In this document: positions 7,854 through 22,069 of the stretch, piece by piece
Layout of the letters: the number at the start of each line of letters is the position of its first letter
Numbering within the stretch: the first letter of the stretch is position 1
Assembly: GCF_014647675.1 (NCBI RefSeq)
Contig: NZ_BMPQ01000005.1
Location: 283,406 to 347,405 of the forward strand
Direction: 5' to 3'
Source: Streptomyces flaveus
GTDB lineage: Bacteria; Actinomycetota; Actinomycetes; Streptomycetales; Streptomycetaceae
Length of the DNA: 64,000 bases
Position numbers and translations under genes: made by a program
Notes under the pieces: generated by a model
What the model saw: the letters and a program-made list of their open reading frames with translations, nothing else
Database searches by the model: none
Told to the model about the DNA's origin: nothing

Positions 7854-9431
7854 ATGGGTGAGGTCTTCGCCGGCCGGTACGAACTGGTCGATCCGATCGG
7901 ACGCGGGGGAGTCGGTGCGGTCTGGCGCGCCTGGGACCACCGGCGGCGCCGGTATGTGGCCGCCAAGGTTCTGCAACAGAGCGACGCGCACGCGCTGTTG
8001 CGCTTCGTGCGGGAGCAGGCGCTGCGGATCGATCATCCGCATGTGCTTGCTCCCGCCAGCTGGGCGGCCGACGACGACAAGGTCCTGTTCACCATGGACC
8101 TGGTCGGCGGAGGCTCGCTGGTTCATCTGGTCGGGGATTACGGTCCCCTGCCGCCGATGTTCGTCTGCACTCTGCTCGACCAGCTGCTGGCGGGGCTTGC
8201 CGCGGTGCACGCGGAGGGGGTCGTGCATCGCGATGTCAAGCCTGCCAACATCCTGCTGGAGGCGACCGGAACGGGCCGCCCGCGGCTGCGGCTGTCCGAC
8301 TTCGGCATCGCGATGCGCCTGGGTGAGCCACGGCTGACGGAGACCAACTATGTGGTGGGGACGCCCGGTTACCTCGCGCCCGAGCAACTGCTGGGCGAGG
8401 AGCCGGACTTCCCCGCCGATCTGTTCGCCGTGGGTCTGGTCGCCCTCTATCTGCTGGAGGGCGCCAGGCCCGATGCCAAGGCGCTCATCGAGTACTTCGC
8501 GGCGCACGGCACCCCGGGTGCCCCGAAGGGCCTTCCGGAGCCGCTGTGGCAGGTCGTGGCGGCCCTGGTGCAGCCGGACCCACAGGCGCGGTTCCGCACC
8601 GCCACGGGGGCGCGCAAGGCGCTCGCCTCGGCCAGGGAGCTTCTGCAGGACCCCGGCCCCGACGACGAAGTGATCGAGATCTTCGACCAACTCGGCCCGC
8701 TTCCGCCGGGGTTCGGCCCGGAAGGTCCGCTCCCCGCGGGGTCCGGCCCGGGCGGCACACTCCCGACCACGTCTGACCGTGAGCAGACCAGCACTCCTCA
8801 GCACCCCGGTCCTGGCCACGGCAGCGCGACTCAGCACACCAACGCCGGCACCGCGCCGCCACATCCGCAGACGGGTGCCGTCTCGACTCCGGCCCGCGCG
8901 GGCGCCGTACCCCCTGACGGCACCCCCACGACCGACGCCGTACCGCCTCCCCCGGCTCCCGATGCCGTACCCCCACAGCCCTCCCCGAAGTCCACGATGT
9001 CGGACACCGGCAGCTTCCACCTGCCGCCTCCGCCTCAGCCCCGGACAGCCACCTCTCATCCGCAGCAGCACCCGCGGCCGGCCCAACCACAGTTCCCCCC
9101 ACAGCCCCAGCAACCAGCACAGCCACAGCAGGCCCCCACTCCCCTCAGCTCGTTCGCGCTCCCGGCTCCCGCCCATGCTCCGTCGTACGGGCCCACGCAT
9201 GTGCCCTCCCCTCAGGCCGCGACCCCCGCGTCGCAGCCGCACGCATTCGCCTCTACTGGTTCGTACACCGCTCGCGACGTTCAGGTTCCGCCTCAGCCAC
9301 AGCCAGTTGCGCGGCACCGTGGCAGGCGCGCGCTCCGGCGCCCCGGGCCGCCCGCGCAGGTGGCGATTCCGGTGCTGCTGCTCGCGCTGGTCTGCTTCGC
9401 GGTCGGGTTCTGGGCCCTGACTCAGATCTGA
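7854..9431 (+). CDS. membrane-anchored Ser/Thr protein kinase
   Basis: 525 residues. The N-terminal PknB-type kinase domain (about 8-270) has an intact glycine loop GRGGVG (16-21), K38, HRDVKPAN (125-132), DFG (149-151) and APE (175-177), so it should be active. Residues 280-490 are low-complexity, rich in Pro, Gln, Ala and Thr. A single membrane helix near the C-terminus (AIPVLLLALVCFAVGFWAL) leaves almost nothing outside, so it has no visible sensor domain. Start chosen at ATG 7854 (MGEVFAGRYEL), after a GGGGGAG purine run. Confidence 0.95.
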   Translation: MGEVFAGRYELVDPIGRGGVGAVWRAWDHRRRRYVAAKVLQQSDAHALLRFVREQALRIDHPHVLAPASWAADDDKVLFTMDLVGGGSLVHLVGDYGPLPPMFVCTLLDQLLAGLAAVHAEGVVHRDVKPANILLEATGTGRPRLRLSDFGIAMRLGEPRLTETNYVVGTPGYLAPEQLLGEEPDFPADLFAVGLVALYLLEGARPDAKALIEYFAAHGTPGAPKGLPEPLWQVVAALVQPDPQARFRTATGARKALASARELLQDPGPDDEVIEIFDQLGPLPPGFGPEGPLPAGSGPGGTLPTTSDREQTSTPQHPGPGHGSATQHTNAGTAPPHPQTGAVSTPARAGAVPPDGTPTTDAVPPPPAPDAVPPQPSPKSTMSDTGSFHLPPPPQPRTATSHPQQHPRPAQPQFPPQPQQPAQPQQAPTPLSSFALPAPAHAPSYGPTHVPSPQAATPASQPHAFASTGSYTARDVQVPPQPQPVARHRGRRALRRPGPPAQVAIPVLLLALVCFAVGFWALTQI

Positions 9432-9439
9432 GCCCGCGA

Positions 9440-9524
9440 GGCCCGGACCTGAGGTCGCGGAGAGCCGGACCTGAGTCGGCGAAGCCCGGCTTGAGTCGGC
9501 CAGGCCCCGGCCTGAGTCGGCGAA
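9440..9524. repeat. short imperfect tandem repeat at convergent gene ends
   Basis: Four degenerate copies of a unit of about 21 bases resembling GCCCGGCCTGAGTCGGCGAA fill the space between the kinase stop and the end of the convergent secreted-protein gene. Confidence 0.6.
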
Positions 9525-10892
9525 CTACCGGGCCCGCGGCGGCTCGTACTCCCGTGCGACCGCACCGCCGGCCATCGCTGCCGCACCATCCGCCCGTCGC
9601 CGGGCGGCCACAGTCCACACCCCGAGCCCCAACACGAGCACGCTCCCCGCGCCGATCCCGCCCGCGGCCACCAGCCTCATCGTTGTGTCGCTGTCCCCGC
9701 CGTCACGTCCGTCCGCCGCCGCGCCCTTGTCCCCCGCTGTGATGTCGAACACACCGCGAGGCCTGGCCACCCCCGCGTACGCCGGCTCGGCGCCCGCCGC
9801 CCCGCTCACCCGCACACGCAGCGTCAGCCCGAGCGGCCCGTCGCCGAACTTGTCGGCCGTCTCGGCGCCGAGATGCACGGCGAGGTAGTACCAGCCGGCG
9901 AACCGCATCCCGCTGACCTGGTTGTCGACGGTGTACCGGTTCTCGTACGCGACCGCCGGCAGCGGCTCCAGGGCGGTCGACTTCGGTGTGCCGTCGTATC
10001 CGGTGTCGGCGTCGTCCACGAAGGCGCGCACGGGGTTGTAGAGCGACATGACGAGGGCGTTGCCCAGGGAGCCGTCGCCGTCGGCCGCGCCCAGTTCGGC
10101 CGTGGCGTAGAACTGTTGCCCCCAGTCGACCGGGATCCGGTAGAAGCGCGTCTGCCCGGCCCGGATGCCGTCTTTCCAGACGCCCTGCTCGAGGGCGCGC
10201 GCCTCGTTGAAGCTCGTGCCGCCCCTGCGGATCTTCGGCGTGCCGCTGACGGGCTTGGGGGTGGCGGAGTTCCAGGTCTCGGGGGCGGTCGTCGGACCGG
10301 TCCTCTTCAGGGCGGGCTCGGACACGTACTGAAGCTCCAGGCTCCAGTCGTCCGGTGAGGAATCGGCTCGGCTGATGCGCTCCACGACCACGGTGTACGT
10401 CCCTGCCGTCCGGCAGGCGTACCCGCCGGCCCGGCGCGACGCCCAGGCCGTGAGGGGGCGCGGGCTCTCGGTGGGCCCGAAGCGGGCCACCTCGGCGTCT
10501 CCGGAGAAGCAACTGTGGCCGTCGGGGTCCTGGAGGGAGACCTTGAGGCCGTCCGAGGAGGCGACGTTCGTCCCCGTCCTGGGGAGGGCGGTGGCCGAGA
10601 CGTACGCGTTGGAGACGTTGTCGAGCTGGAGGCGGTAGTAGACCTTCTCGTTGTTCTGGACGGAGCTCTTGTAGGTCTCGCCCGGGGCCAGTTGTACGGC
10701 TTCGGCCGCGTTCGGCGCGCCATCGATCCGCTGGGCGTCCTCGGCGAAGACGTACGGATCAGGCGTACCGGCTGCCATCCCCTGGCCGCGCGCCTGCCCC
10801 TGCATCGGTCCGGGCAGCGCCGCGACCGCGCACAGCGCCGCCACGCAGGTCAAGGCCGTACGGCCGCGCCACCACCCCGTGCGCCGCCTCAT
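9525..10892 (-). CDS. secreted, C-terminally membrane-anchored protein of unknown function
   Basis: 455 residues from ATG 10892. A signal peptide (MRRRTGWWRGRTALTCVAAL, cleavage in the following Ala-rich stretch) leads to an extracellular region. This has two similar-looking beta-rich halves in which a lead-in to a Tyr/Phe-x-Tyr-R motif recurs (EKVYYRLQLDNV and QTRFYRIPVDWG), each followed by an Ala-rich strand (SNAYVSATAL, QQFYATAELG). A membrane helix (GGIGAGSVLVLGLGVWTVAA) and a short basic tail close it. This looks like a surface protein with repeated pre-peptidase-like domains; no enzyme motif is seen. It is convergent with the kinase gene. Confidence 0.85.
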   Translation of the reverse strand: MRRRTGWWRGRTALTCVAALCAVAALPGPMQGQARGQGMAAGTPDPYVFAEDAQRIDGAPNAAEAVQLAPGETYKSSVQNNEKVYYRLQLDNVSNAYVSATALPRTGTNVASSDGLKVSLQDPDGHSCFSGDAEVARFGPTESPRPLTAWASRRAGGYACRTAGTYTVVVERISRADSSPDDWSLELQYVSEPALKRTGPTTAPETWNSATPKPVSGTPKIRRGGTSFNEARALEQGVWKDGIRAGQTRFYRIPVDWGQQFYATAELGAADGDGSLGNALVMSLYNPVRAFVDDADTGYDGTPKSTALEPLPAVAYENRYTVDNQVSGMRFAGWYYLAVHLGAETADKFGDGPLGLTLRVRVSGAAGAEPAYAGVARPRGVFDITAGDKGAAADGRDGGDSDTTMRLVAAGGIGAGSVLVLGLGVWTVAARRRADGAAAMAGGAVAREYEPPRAR

Positions 10893-11086
10893 CACGCGCC
10901 ACCCCTCGTCGTAGCCCCGGATCGTCACCCACCGGGCTCCCGCGGACCGGCATCGTCATGCCCCGGACATCGCGAAGCCCCGACCATCCTGCCCCGCCCG
11001 CCATCGCGTCATCCCCCGCTTCGGCGACGCAAGCGCTTCCTGTGGGAGGACACGTGGAGGAACACGAAGACATGTGGACAACGAAA

Positions 11087-11112
11087 ACCCCGACCGCGAG
11101 GGCGGCCGGGGT
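11087..11112 (-). terminator. terminator of the DLW-39 family gene
   Basis: Stem ACCCCGACCGC (11087-11097) with GCGGCCGGGGT (11102-11112), one mismatch, 4-base loop, 24 bases past the stop of the small gene. Confidence 0.6.
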
Positions 11113-11136
11113 CTGTACTGGGACTGTCGTCGGTAC

Positions 11137-11265
11137 TCACGAACCCGTGGGCACGGAGTCAGTCGCCTCCGTCCACAGATCCTGCTCGGCGCGATCCGCC
11201 TGGATCTGGCGGTACACGAGGAGCCCGCCGATGGCGGCCAGTGCGACCAGGAGAAGCTTCTTCAC
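11137..11265 (-). CDS. DLW-39 family small membrane protein
   Basis: 42 residues from GTG 11265: MKKLLLVALAAIGGLLVYRQ, then IQADRAEQDLW, then a short acidic/Ser/Thr tail. The invariant D-L-W after a single N-terminal helix is the mark of a small conserved actinobacterial family. A GAGG/AAGGAAAG ribosome site precedes the start. Function unknown. A TATAGT -10 candidate lies at 11311-11316. Too short for most gene finders but well supported by the family motif. Confidence 0.85.
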   Translation of the reverse strand: MKKLLLVALAAIGGLLVYRQIQADRAEQDLWTEATDSVPTGS

Positions 11266-11591
11266 CGCGCGACCTCGTCTTTCCTTGACGTAGGGGACTT
11301 CTGGCGCCCGACTATACACACCGACCGATACCGATCGGTGACCTGCGTCGGCCCTCAACTCCCGCCCGGCACGCAGCCGTAGAAGCGGACGCCATGGCTC
11401 CGACCGCAGAGCGACAACTCGCCACATTCTGCAACTTTCAGCGCCTTTATCCACTCTACGGACTTCTTGGGTCCATCCGGGTGGTGTTCATCTGAAGAGC
11501 AACGCGCCACGAGCGTCGGTCCACCACTTCACGGTTCCCCTACACATCATGAGGAAAGTACGCAAATCACCCAACCCGAAAGTGAGGGACC
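11266..11591. promoter_or_regulatory. divergent promoter region between DLW-39 gene and a secreted-protein gene
   Basis: 326 bases without a gene. On the minus strand a -10-like TATAGT (11311-11316) suits the DLW-39 gene. A CACCGA...TCGGTG inverted repeat (11319-11324, 11335-11340) overlaps where the -35 would be, as an operator could. For the rightward gene I see no clear promoter. Confidence 0.4.
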
Positions 11592-11924
11592 GTGGCCAGG
11601 AACAAGGTCATGAAGCTGTGGACCGCAGTCATCACCGCCTTCATCGCACTGTGCACGACGCTCGGACTCGTCACGACAGCCGGCGCGGCCACCGCGGTAC
11701 CCCAGACCGAGTCCGCCCGCAATGCGAGCCCCACGGTCACGGCCCCCGCGATGTCCGGCTGGGCCTTGTCCTTCAGCCGCACCCTGCCTCCCACCATGAA
11801 GCAACGCATCCACGCCGAGGCCCACGGCTCCGCCCCCAACTGCCGCCACCGCCCGCCGACGGACGTGGAGACCCCGTCCGAGGCCCAGGAGGCGGCGGAC
11901 TCCGCCACCCCGTGCACGACCTGA
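11592..11924 (+). CDS. small secreted protein of unknown function
   Basis: 110 residues from GTG 11592 with GAGGGAC just upstream. A signal peptide spans about 1-33 (MARNKVMKLWTAVITAFIAL, then TAGAATA). The mature part is about 75 residues, Pro/Ala/Thr-rich, with two cysteines (in APNCRHR and the final ATPCTT) that could form a disulfide once exported. No family is recognised. It stands alone between divergent and convergent neighbours. Confidence 0.7.
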   Translation: MARNKVMKLWTAVITAFIALCTTLGLVTTAGAATAVPQTESARNASPTVTAPAMSGWALSFSRTLPPTMKQRIHAEAHGSAPNCRHRPPTDVETPSEAQEAADSATPCTT

Positions 11925-11990
11925 CGTAGCCGCCGATCGTCCCTCGCAACCTCACAGCCGGGCGAACTTGCGTACGCCACAGGACACGAA

Positions 11991-12024
11991 GAAGACCCCC
12001 AACCGCGACTGGTTGGGGGTCTTC
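11991..12024 (-). terminator. terminator of tRNA-Ile
   Basis: Perfect 14-base stem GAAGACCCCCAACC (11991-12004) with GGTTGGGGGTCTTC (12011-12024), 6-base loop, immediately after the tRNA-Ile 3' end. Confidence 0.85.
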
Positions 12025-12030
12025 GTGGTG

Positions 12031-12104
12031 TGGGGCTAACAGGATTTGAACCTGTGGCCTCATCCTTATCAGGGATGCGCTCTAACCAACTGAGCTATAG
12101 CCCC
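12031..12104 (-). tRNA. tRNA-Ile (GAU anticodon)
   Basis: 74-base cloverleaf on the minus strand: acceptor GGGGCTA/TAGCCCC, D arm AGCTCAGTTGGTTAGAGC, anticodon loop CTGATAA (anticodon GAT), T arm GGTTCAAATCC. CCA is not encoded. Confidence 0.97.
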
Positions 12105-12269
12105 GCCGCGCTCTGCGGTGTACGTCCCGCGCGCTGACCTCTGAAGATTAGCGCACCTCCGGGTCAGTCCCAAAATCGATATCCGACGTGGCCTCATGCC
12201 GGCCCGGACAGCGTTGGAACGCATCCCTGGCAAGGATGTGCTCACACCGTCAAGAGGCCCCGAAGACGG

Positions 12270-12989
12270 TTACTCGTCCTCCGCGAGCGTCAGCTCGATA
12301 CCGCCGACGAAGCCCGCGGAGAGGTTGTAGATGAACGCGCCGAGGGTGGCGAGCGCGGTGGCGAGGACGACGTCGATGACCGCGATGATCGACGTGAAGA
12401 TGAGCACGCGCGGCAGCGACAGGAAGGACTGCAGATCGAAGCCGTTGGACTCGTTCGAGCCCGTGGCCTCGGAGATCGTGCCGCCCACCGTGGAGAAGAC
12501 GCCCATGGCGTCCATGACCATCCACAGCACCGCGGACGCGACGATCGTGCAGATGCCGAGCGCGATGGAGAGCAGGAAGCTGACCTTCATCACCGACCAG
12601 GGGTCGGCCTTGGCCACTCGAAGGCGCGCCTTGCGGGTGCGAGGTGTCGTACTCGCCCCGGTGCGCGGCCGGCGGACGGCGCCGGCCGCCGGCGGTGGTG
12701 GCGGCTGTGTCGGGTACGCCTGCGGCGGGTGGTACGGCTGAGCGGGCTGCTGGGGCTGCCGCTCGCCGGGCAAGGGCGAACCGGAAGCCGGGGGCACCGG
12801 CGCGCCTGGGGCCGCGCCCGCCGCGTACTGCGGCGTCTGCGCGCCTCGGGTGTCCGTCACAGTTGCCCCCTGGGATCCATGTGCGTCATGGGAGTCATTG
12901 GAGTCGTGGGAGTCCTTCGCATCCGTGGCGGGGCCACGGCCGCCGTCCGTCTCCGTACCGGTCGATCCGGCGCCCGTGGCTCCGCTCAC
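12270..12989 (-). CDS. DUF3566 membrane protein
   Basis: 239 residues. The first 115 are disordered (Gly/Thr/Asp, then a Pro/Gln/Tyr-rich stretch). A DUF3566 domain follows: a basic entry (RKARLRVAKADPWSVMKVSF) and two long hydrophobic helices around a polar loop (TISEATGSNESNGF). GTG start with GAGGAGTGAG upstream, 18 bases after the gyrA stop, so it is co-transcribed with gyrase. The linkage to gyrA recurs in Actinobacteria, including mycobacteria; function unknown. An envelope role tied to replication is inference. Confidence 0.92.
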   Translation of the reverse strand: MSGATGAGSTGTETDGGRGPATDAKDSHDSNDSHDAHGSQGATVTDTRGAQTPQYAAGAAPGAPVPPASGSPLPGERQPQQPAQPYHPPQAYPTQPPPPPAAGAVRRPRTGASTTPRTRKARLRVAKADPWSVMKVSFLLSIALGICTIVASAVLWMVMDAMGVFSTVGGTISEATGSNESNGFDLQSFLSLPRVLIFTSIIAVIDVVLATALATLGAFIYNLSAGFVGGIELTLAEDE

Positions 12990-13007
12990 GATGACTCACT
13001 CCTCGCG

Positions 13008-15599
<2,592 letters not shown>

Positions 15600-15641
15600 T
15601 GCTGGTGAAGATCCTTTCTGGTGCGGTCAGCTGAGACCGAC

Positions 15642-17994
<2,353 letters not shown>

Positions 17995-18537
17995 TCACTC
18001 GTAGGTGTCGCCGGGACCCTTGCTGCCGGGCGCGCGCAGGGGGCCGAAGCGGCGGACGGGACCCCCGGGACCATGCACCTTGATCAGCTGCACCGTGCCG
18101 TGGCCGAGGTCCTCGTTCAGGCGGGCCACCAGCTGCGGGGCGAGCAGGCGCAGATTCGTCGCCCACGCCGTGGAATCGCACCGTACGGCGAGGATCCGCT
18201 CGTCCTCGTCGTACTTCTCGGGTACGCAGTGCTTGGCCAGGTCGTCCCCGACGATCTGAGGCCACCGGCCCATGACCCCGCCCACAGCGGCCGGAGTCTC
18301 CCAACCGCGCTCGGTGATCAGCCGGTTGATGGCGGAGCCGAGCGCCATCGGATCGCGGCCGTCGGCGCGCGCGCCGGAGCGCAGGCCACCACGCCGCGCC
18401 TGCTTCTTCTGCTGCGCCGCGTCTCCACGCGCGCGTGCCTGCTCTTTCGCCGCGCGCAGGGCCACGCGCGCGAGGTCCACGCCGGACGGTTCGGGAGACT
18501 TGGGGCTCTTCTCCGGTTCCGGTGTGTTTTTGCTCAT
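17995..18537 (-). CDS. dciA: DciA family (DUF721) replication protein
   Basis: 180 residues. A Ser/Pro/Glu N-terminus and a basic Arg/Lys/Gln helix lead to the DUF721 domain at about 70-165, with [37 protein letters not shown] and VRRFGP. DciA interacts with DnaB and supports helicase loading in bacteria without DnaC (established knowledge); dnaB is in this window at 59239. The ATG overlaps the recF stop (ATGA, 18534-18537), so translation is coupled. Confidence 0.92.
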   Translation of the reverse strand: MSKNTPEPEKSPKSPEPSGVDLARVALRAAKEQARARGDAAQQKKQARRGGLRSGARADGRDPMALGSAINRLITERGWETPAAVGGVMGRWPQIVGDDLAKHCVPEKYDEDERILAVRCDSTAWATNLRLLAPQLVARLNEDLGHGTVQLIKVHGPGGPVRRFGPLRAPGSKGPGDTYE

Positions 18538-19658
18538 ACGCGCTCCACCGTGCCCTCCGCCACCACGTACCGCGTCCCCGTCAGCACGGCCGGTACATCG
18601 TCGTCGACCGCCGCCGTCACCAGGACCTGCTCACCCGGCGCGACCAGCTCGGCAAGACGTTCGCGGCGCCGGGTGTCCAGCTCGGCGAACACGTCGTCGA
18701 GGACCAGCACCGGCTCATTGCCCTCGGCCCGCAACAGGTCGTACGAGGCCAGGCGCAGCGCCAGCGCGTACGACCAGGACTCGCCGTGTGACGCATATCC
18801 CTTCGCGGGCATCTGGCCAAGCTTGAGCAACAGCTCGTCCCTGTGCGGGCCGACCAGCGTGACGCCCCGCTCGATCTCCTGCTTACGGGACTCCTCCAGG
18901 GCCGCCATCAGCTGCTCGTACAGCTCCTCGCGCGCGTGGCCGACGATTTCGGGCGAGGAGGGCTTGTACTCCAGGGCAACGGGGCCGCCGCCGGGCGCCA
19001 GCTGCTCGTACGCCTTGTCGGCCAGCGGCTGAAGCGCGGCTATCAGATCGAGCCGCTGCGCGAGCAACTCGGCGCCCACGCGCGCGAGATGCTGGTCCCA
19101 CACATCAAGTGTGGACAGATCCATGGATCGGCCGCCGTGGCGGCGGGCCAGCGCGGCCGATTTCAGGAGCGTGTTCCGCTGCCTGAGTACGCGCTCGTAG
19201 TCGGAGCGCACGCCCGCCATTCGCGGGGCGCGCGCGGTGATCAGCTCGTCGAGGAAACGTCGGCGCTCGCCCGGGTCGCCCTTGACGAGCGCAAGATCCT
19301 CGGGGGCGAACAGCACGGTTCGTACGATGCCGAGTACGTCACGGGGTCTGACCTGCGACGACCTGTTGATACGGGCGCGATTCGCCTTTCCGGGGTTCAG
19401 CTCCAGCTCGACGAGCTGCTGGCGCTCACCCTGCCGAACCTGCGCCCGGATGATCGCGCGGTCCGCGCCCACCCGTACAAGAGGCGCATCGGAGGAGACG
19501 CGATGGCTGCCGAGGGTCGCCAGATAGCCGACCGCCTCGACGAGGTTCGTCTTGCCCTGTCCGTTGGGGCCCACGAACGCCGTGACGCCCGGATCGAGCG
19601 CGACCTCGACCTGGGCGTACGAGCGGAAGTCGGCCAGCGACAGATGCGTGACGTGCAT
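18534..19658 (-). CDS. recF: DNA repair/recombination ATPase RecF
   Basis: 374 residues. An SMC-like ATPase that helps load RecA at single-strand gaps. Walker A GPNGQGKT (30-37), the ABC-type signature region ([15 protein letters not shown]) and Walker B ([12 protein letters not shown]) are intact. ATG at 19658. Co-directional with gnd (105 bases before it) and overlapping dciA after it. Confidence 0.98.
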   Translation of the reverse strand: MHVTHLSLADFRSYAQVEVALDPGVTAFVGPNGQGKTNLVEAVGYLATLGSHRVSSDAPLVRVGADRAIIRAQVRQGERQQLVELELNPGKANRARINRSSQVRPRDVLGIVRTVLFAPEDLALVKGDPGERRRFLDELITARAPRMAGVRSDYERVLRQRNTLLKSAALARRHGGRSMDLSTLDVWDQHLARVGAELLAQRLDLIAALQPLADKAYEQLAPGGGPVALEYKPSSPEIVGHAREELYEQLMAALEESRKQEIERGVTLVGPHRDELLLKLGQMPAKGYASHGESWSYALALRLASYDLLRAEGNEPVLVLDDVFAELDTRRRERLAELVAPGEQVLVTAAVDDDVPAVLTGTRYVVAEGTVERV

Positions 19659-19717
19659 GGTCGTTCGCCGACCTCCCCAACGTGATGCTTCCGGTTGCCT
19701 CCGGCCTGTCCCCTGCT

Positions 19718-19766
19718 TGTGGACGACCAGGTCATCCCAGGTGTGGAGAACCCGGGATGTGGACTA
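19718..19766. promoter_or_regulatory. DnaA-box-like sequences between gnd and recF
   Basis: TGTGGACGA (19718-19726) and TGTGGAGAA (19742-19750) match the relaxed box on the minus strand; TGTGGACTA (19758-19766) has one more mismatch. They fill the 105-base gap ahead of recF and could affect recF expression or DnaA titration. Confidence 0.45.
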
Positions 19767-20639
19767 CTTCTTCTCGACCGCGTGGCCGCCAAACTGGTTC
19801 CGCAGCGCCGCGATCATCTTCATCTGCGGCGAATCGTCCTGCCGGGACGAGAAGCGCGCGAAGAGCGACGCGGTGATCGCCGGCAGCGGAACCGCGTTGT
19901 CGATGGCCGCTTCCACAGTCCAGCGGCCCTCTCCGGAATCCTGTGCATAACCCTTGAGCTGCTCCAGGTGCTCGTCCTCGTCGAGGGCGTTGACCGCCAG
20001 GTCGAGCAGCCAGGAGCGGATGACCGTGCCCTCCTGCCAGGAGCGGAAGACCTCGCGTACATCGGTGACGGAGTCGGCGGCCTGCAGGAGCTCCCAGCCC
20101 TCGGCGTAGGCCTGCATCATCGCGTACTCGATGCCGTTGTGGACCATCTTCGCGAAGTGCCCGGCGCCCACCTTGCCCGCGTGCACGGCGCCCGCGTCGC
20201 CCTCCGGCTTGAGCGCGTCGAGGACCGGCCGCACCTTGGCTATGTTCTCGGCGTCGCCGCCGTACATCAGCGCATAGCCGTTCTCCAGGCCCCAGACGCC
20301 GCCTGAGACACCGCAGTCGACGAAGCCGATGCCCTTGGCCGCCAGCTCCTCGGCGTGCCTCTCGTCATCCGTCCAGCGCGAATTGCCGCCGTCCACGACG
20401 ACATCGCCGGGCTCCAGGAGATCGGCGAGCTCGTCGATGGTGGACTGGGTCGCCGCCCCGGCCGGGACCATCACCCACACCACGCGAGGAGCGTCGAGCT
20501 TGCCCACAAGCTCCTCGATGCTGTGGACATCGGCGAGGTCCGGGTTGCGGTCGTATCCGAAGACGGTGTGACCTGCGCGGCGTATGCGCTCGCGCATATT
20601 GCCGCCCATCTTGCCGAGACCGACGAGACCGAGCTCCAT
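19764..20639 (-). CDS. gnd: 6-phosphogluconate dehydrogenase, decarboxylating (short GndA type)
   Basis: 291 residues, the short form. It oxidises 6-phosphogluconate to ribulose 5-phosphate and CO2 in the pentose phosphate pathway. It has a dinucleotide motif at the start (GLVGLGKMGGN), the substrate motif DGGNSRW and the catalytic GAGHFAKMVHNGIEY segment. ATG start. It always sits between dnaN and recF in Streptomyces, a metabolic gene in a replication operon, perhaps for nucleotide precursor supply (inference). Confidence 0.97.
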   Translation of the reverse strand: MELGLVGLGKMGGNMRERIRRAGHTVFGYDRNPDLADVHSIEELVGKLDAPRVVWVMVPAGAATQSTIDELADLLEPGDVVVDGGNSRWTDDERHAEELAAKGIGFVDCGVSGGVWGLENGYALMYGGDAENIAKVRPVLDALKPEGDAGAVHAGKVGAGHFAKMVHNGIEYAMMQAYAEGWELLQAADSVTDVREVFRSWQEGTVIRSWLLDLAVNALDEDEHLEQLKGYAQDSGEGRWTVEAAIDNAVPLPAITASLFARFSSRQDDSPQMKMIAALRNQFGGHAVEKK

Positions 20640-20766
20640 CAGGGGGTTCCTTCACTGACGACGTGGCGTGAGGGCACTTTCGTACCTGCGTCCGAGCCTA
20701 AACCCGGACGCTCCCGCACATCTGTGGGCATAGCCGCTCAGACGTACGCCCTCAACTGCGGACTCG

Positions 20767-21897
20767 TCAGCCGCTCAGCCGCACCGGCATGATCAGGTAC
20801 TTGTACGCCTCGTCCGCTTCCGCGTCCACGGCTGGCTTGCCGCTGAGGAGCGCCGGCTTGGTGGACGTCGTGAAGGAGAGCTGGGCCACCGGAGAGTCGA
20901 TGGCGCTGAGGCCGTCGAGCAGGAAGGTCGGGTTGAAGGCGATCGAGACGTCGTCGCCCTCCAGCTGGGCGTCCACCCTTTCCACAGCCTGTGCGTCGTC
21001 GCTGGAACCGGCCTCCAGGATCAGCACACCCTGCTCGAAGGAGAGCCGCACCGGGGTGTTCCGCTCGGCGACCAGGGCCACGCGCTTGACGGCCTCCACG
21101 AAGGGGGCGGTCTCGATGACGGCGATCGAGTTGAACTCTGTCGGGAACAGCGAGCGGTACTTCGGGAGGTCGCCCTCCAGCAGGCGCGTGGTCGTACGCC
21201 GTCCCGCGCCCTCGAAGCCGATCAGGCCCTCGCCCGCGCCCGAACCGGACAGCGCCAGGATCACACTGTCGCCGCTCGTGAGGGCCTTGGCGGTGTCCAG
21301 GAGCGTCTTGGCGGGCACCAGGGCGACCGCGGACGCCTCCGGGTTCTCCGGCTTCCACAAGAACTCGCGGACCGCGAAGCGGTAGCGGTCGGTGGACGCC
21401 AGCGTGACCGTGTCGCCCTCGATCTCGATGCGTACGCCGGTGAGGACGGGCAGCGTGTCGTCGCGGCCGGCGGCGATGGCCACCTGGGCGGCTGCGGAGG
21501 CGAAGACCTCACCGGGGACCGTGCCCGTGGCCGACGGCATCTGTGGCAGCGCCGGGTACTCCTCCACAGGCAGTGTGTGGAGCGTGAAGCGCGATGAGCC
21601 GCAGACCACCGTCGCCCGTACACCGTCTGTGGAAATCTCCACCGGCCGGTTGGGCAGGGCGCGGCAGATGTCGGCGAGCAGGCGCCCGGAGACGAGCACC
21701 GTGCCTTCCTCGTCGACCTCGGCGTCCACGGAGACGCGCGCCGAGACCTCGTAGTCGAAGCTGGACAGGCTCAGCGCGCCCTCCTCCGCCTTCAGCAGAA
21801 GGCCGGCGAGCACAGGCGCCGGCGGTCGTGCCGGGAGGCTGCGTGCCGCCCAGGCCACTGCCTCCGCGAGTACGTCGCGTTCCACCCGGATCTTCAC
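20767..21897 (-). CDS. dnaN: DNA polymerase III beta sliding clamp
   Basis: 376 residues from GTG 21897 (MKIRVERDVLAEAV); an upstream in-frame extension crosses into the oriC flank and is not a normal N-terminus. Three clamp domains are recognisable, the second with LPVLTGVRIEIEGD and the last ending DEAYKYLIMPVRLSG. It forms the ring that tethers the polymerase. The oriC-proximal side is its promoter region. Confidence 0.98.
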   Translation of the reverse strand: MKIRVERDVLAEAVAWAARSLPARPPAPVLAGLLLKAEEGALSLSSFDYEVSARVSVDAEVDEEGTVLVSGRLLADICRALPNRPVEISTDGVRATVVCGSSRFTLHTLPVEEYPALPQMPSATGTVPGEVFASAAAQVAIAAGRDDTLPVLTGVRIEIEGDTVTLASTDRYRFAVREFLWKPENPEASAVALVPAKTLLDTAKALTSGDSVILALSGSGAGEGLIGFEGAGRRTTTRLLEGDLPKYRSLFPTEFNSIAVIETAPFVEAVKRVALVAERNTPVRLSFEQGVLILEAGSSDDAQAVERVDAQLEGDDVSIAFNPTFLLDGLSAIDSPVAQLSFTTSTKPALLSGKPAVDAEADEAYKYLIMPVRLSG

Positions 21898-22069
21898 CGT
21901 TGCCGCCTCCGTCTGTTGCCGGCGCTCTCGCCCTGCTTCGCGTTCGTCGTCTGACTCGGTGTCGCTCGGTCCGCTCAGGGGAAGGACACCGGGGACCAGT
22001 CTGACGCACGGCACTGACAGTCGGTGCCCCTCGGGGTCAAGTCGTTCCGAGCAGCACCTGAGGCGCCGA

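Noticed and set aside
11073..11081. Isolated TGTGGACAA DnaA box
   Set aside because: A single perfect box without a cluster or relevant gene nearby; expected by chance and from codon bias.
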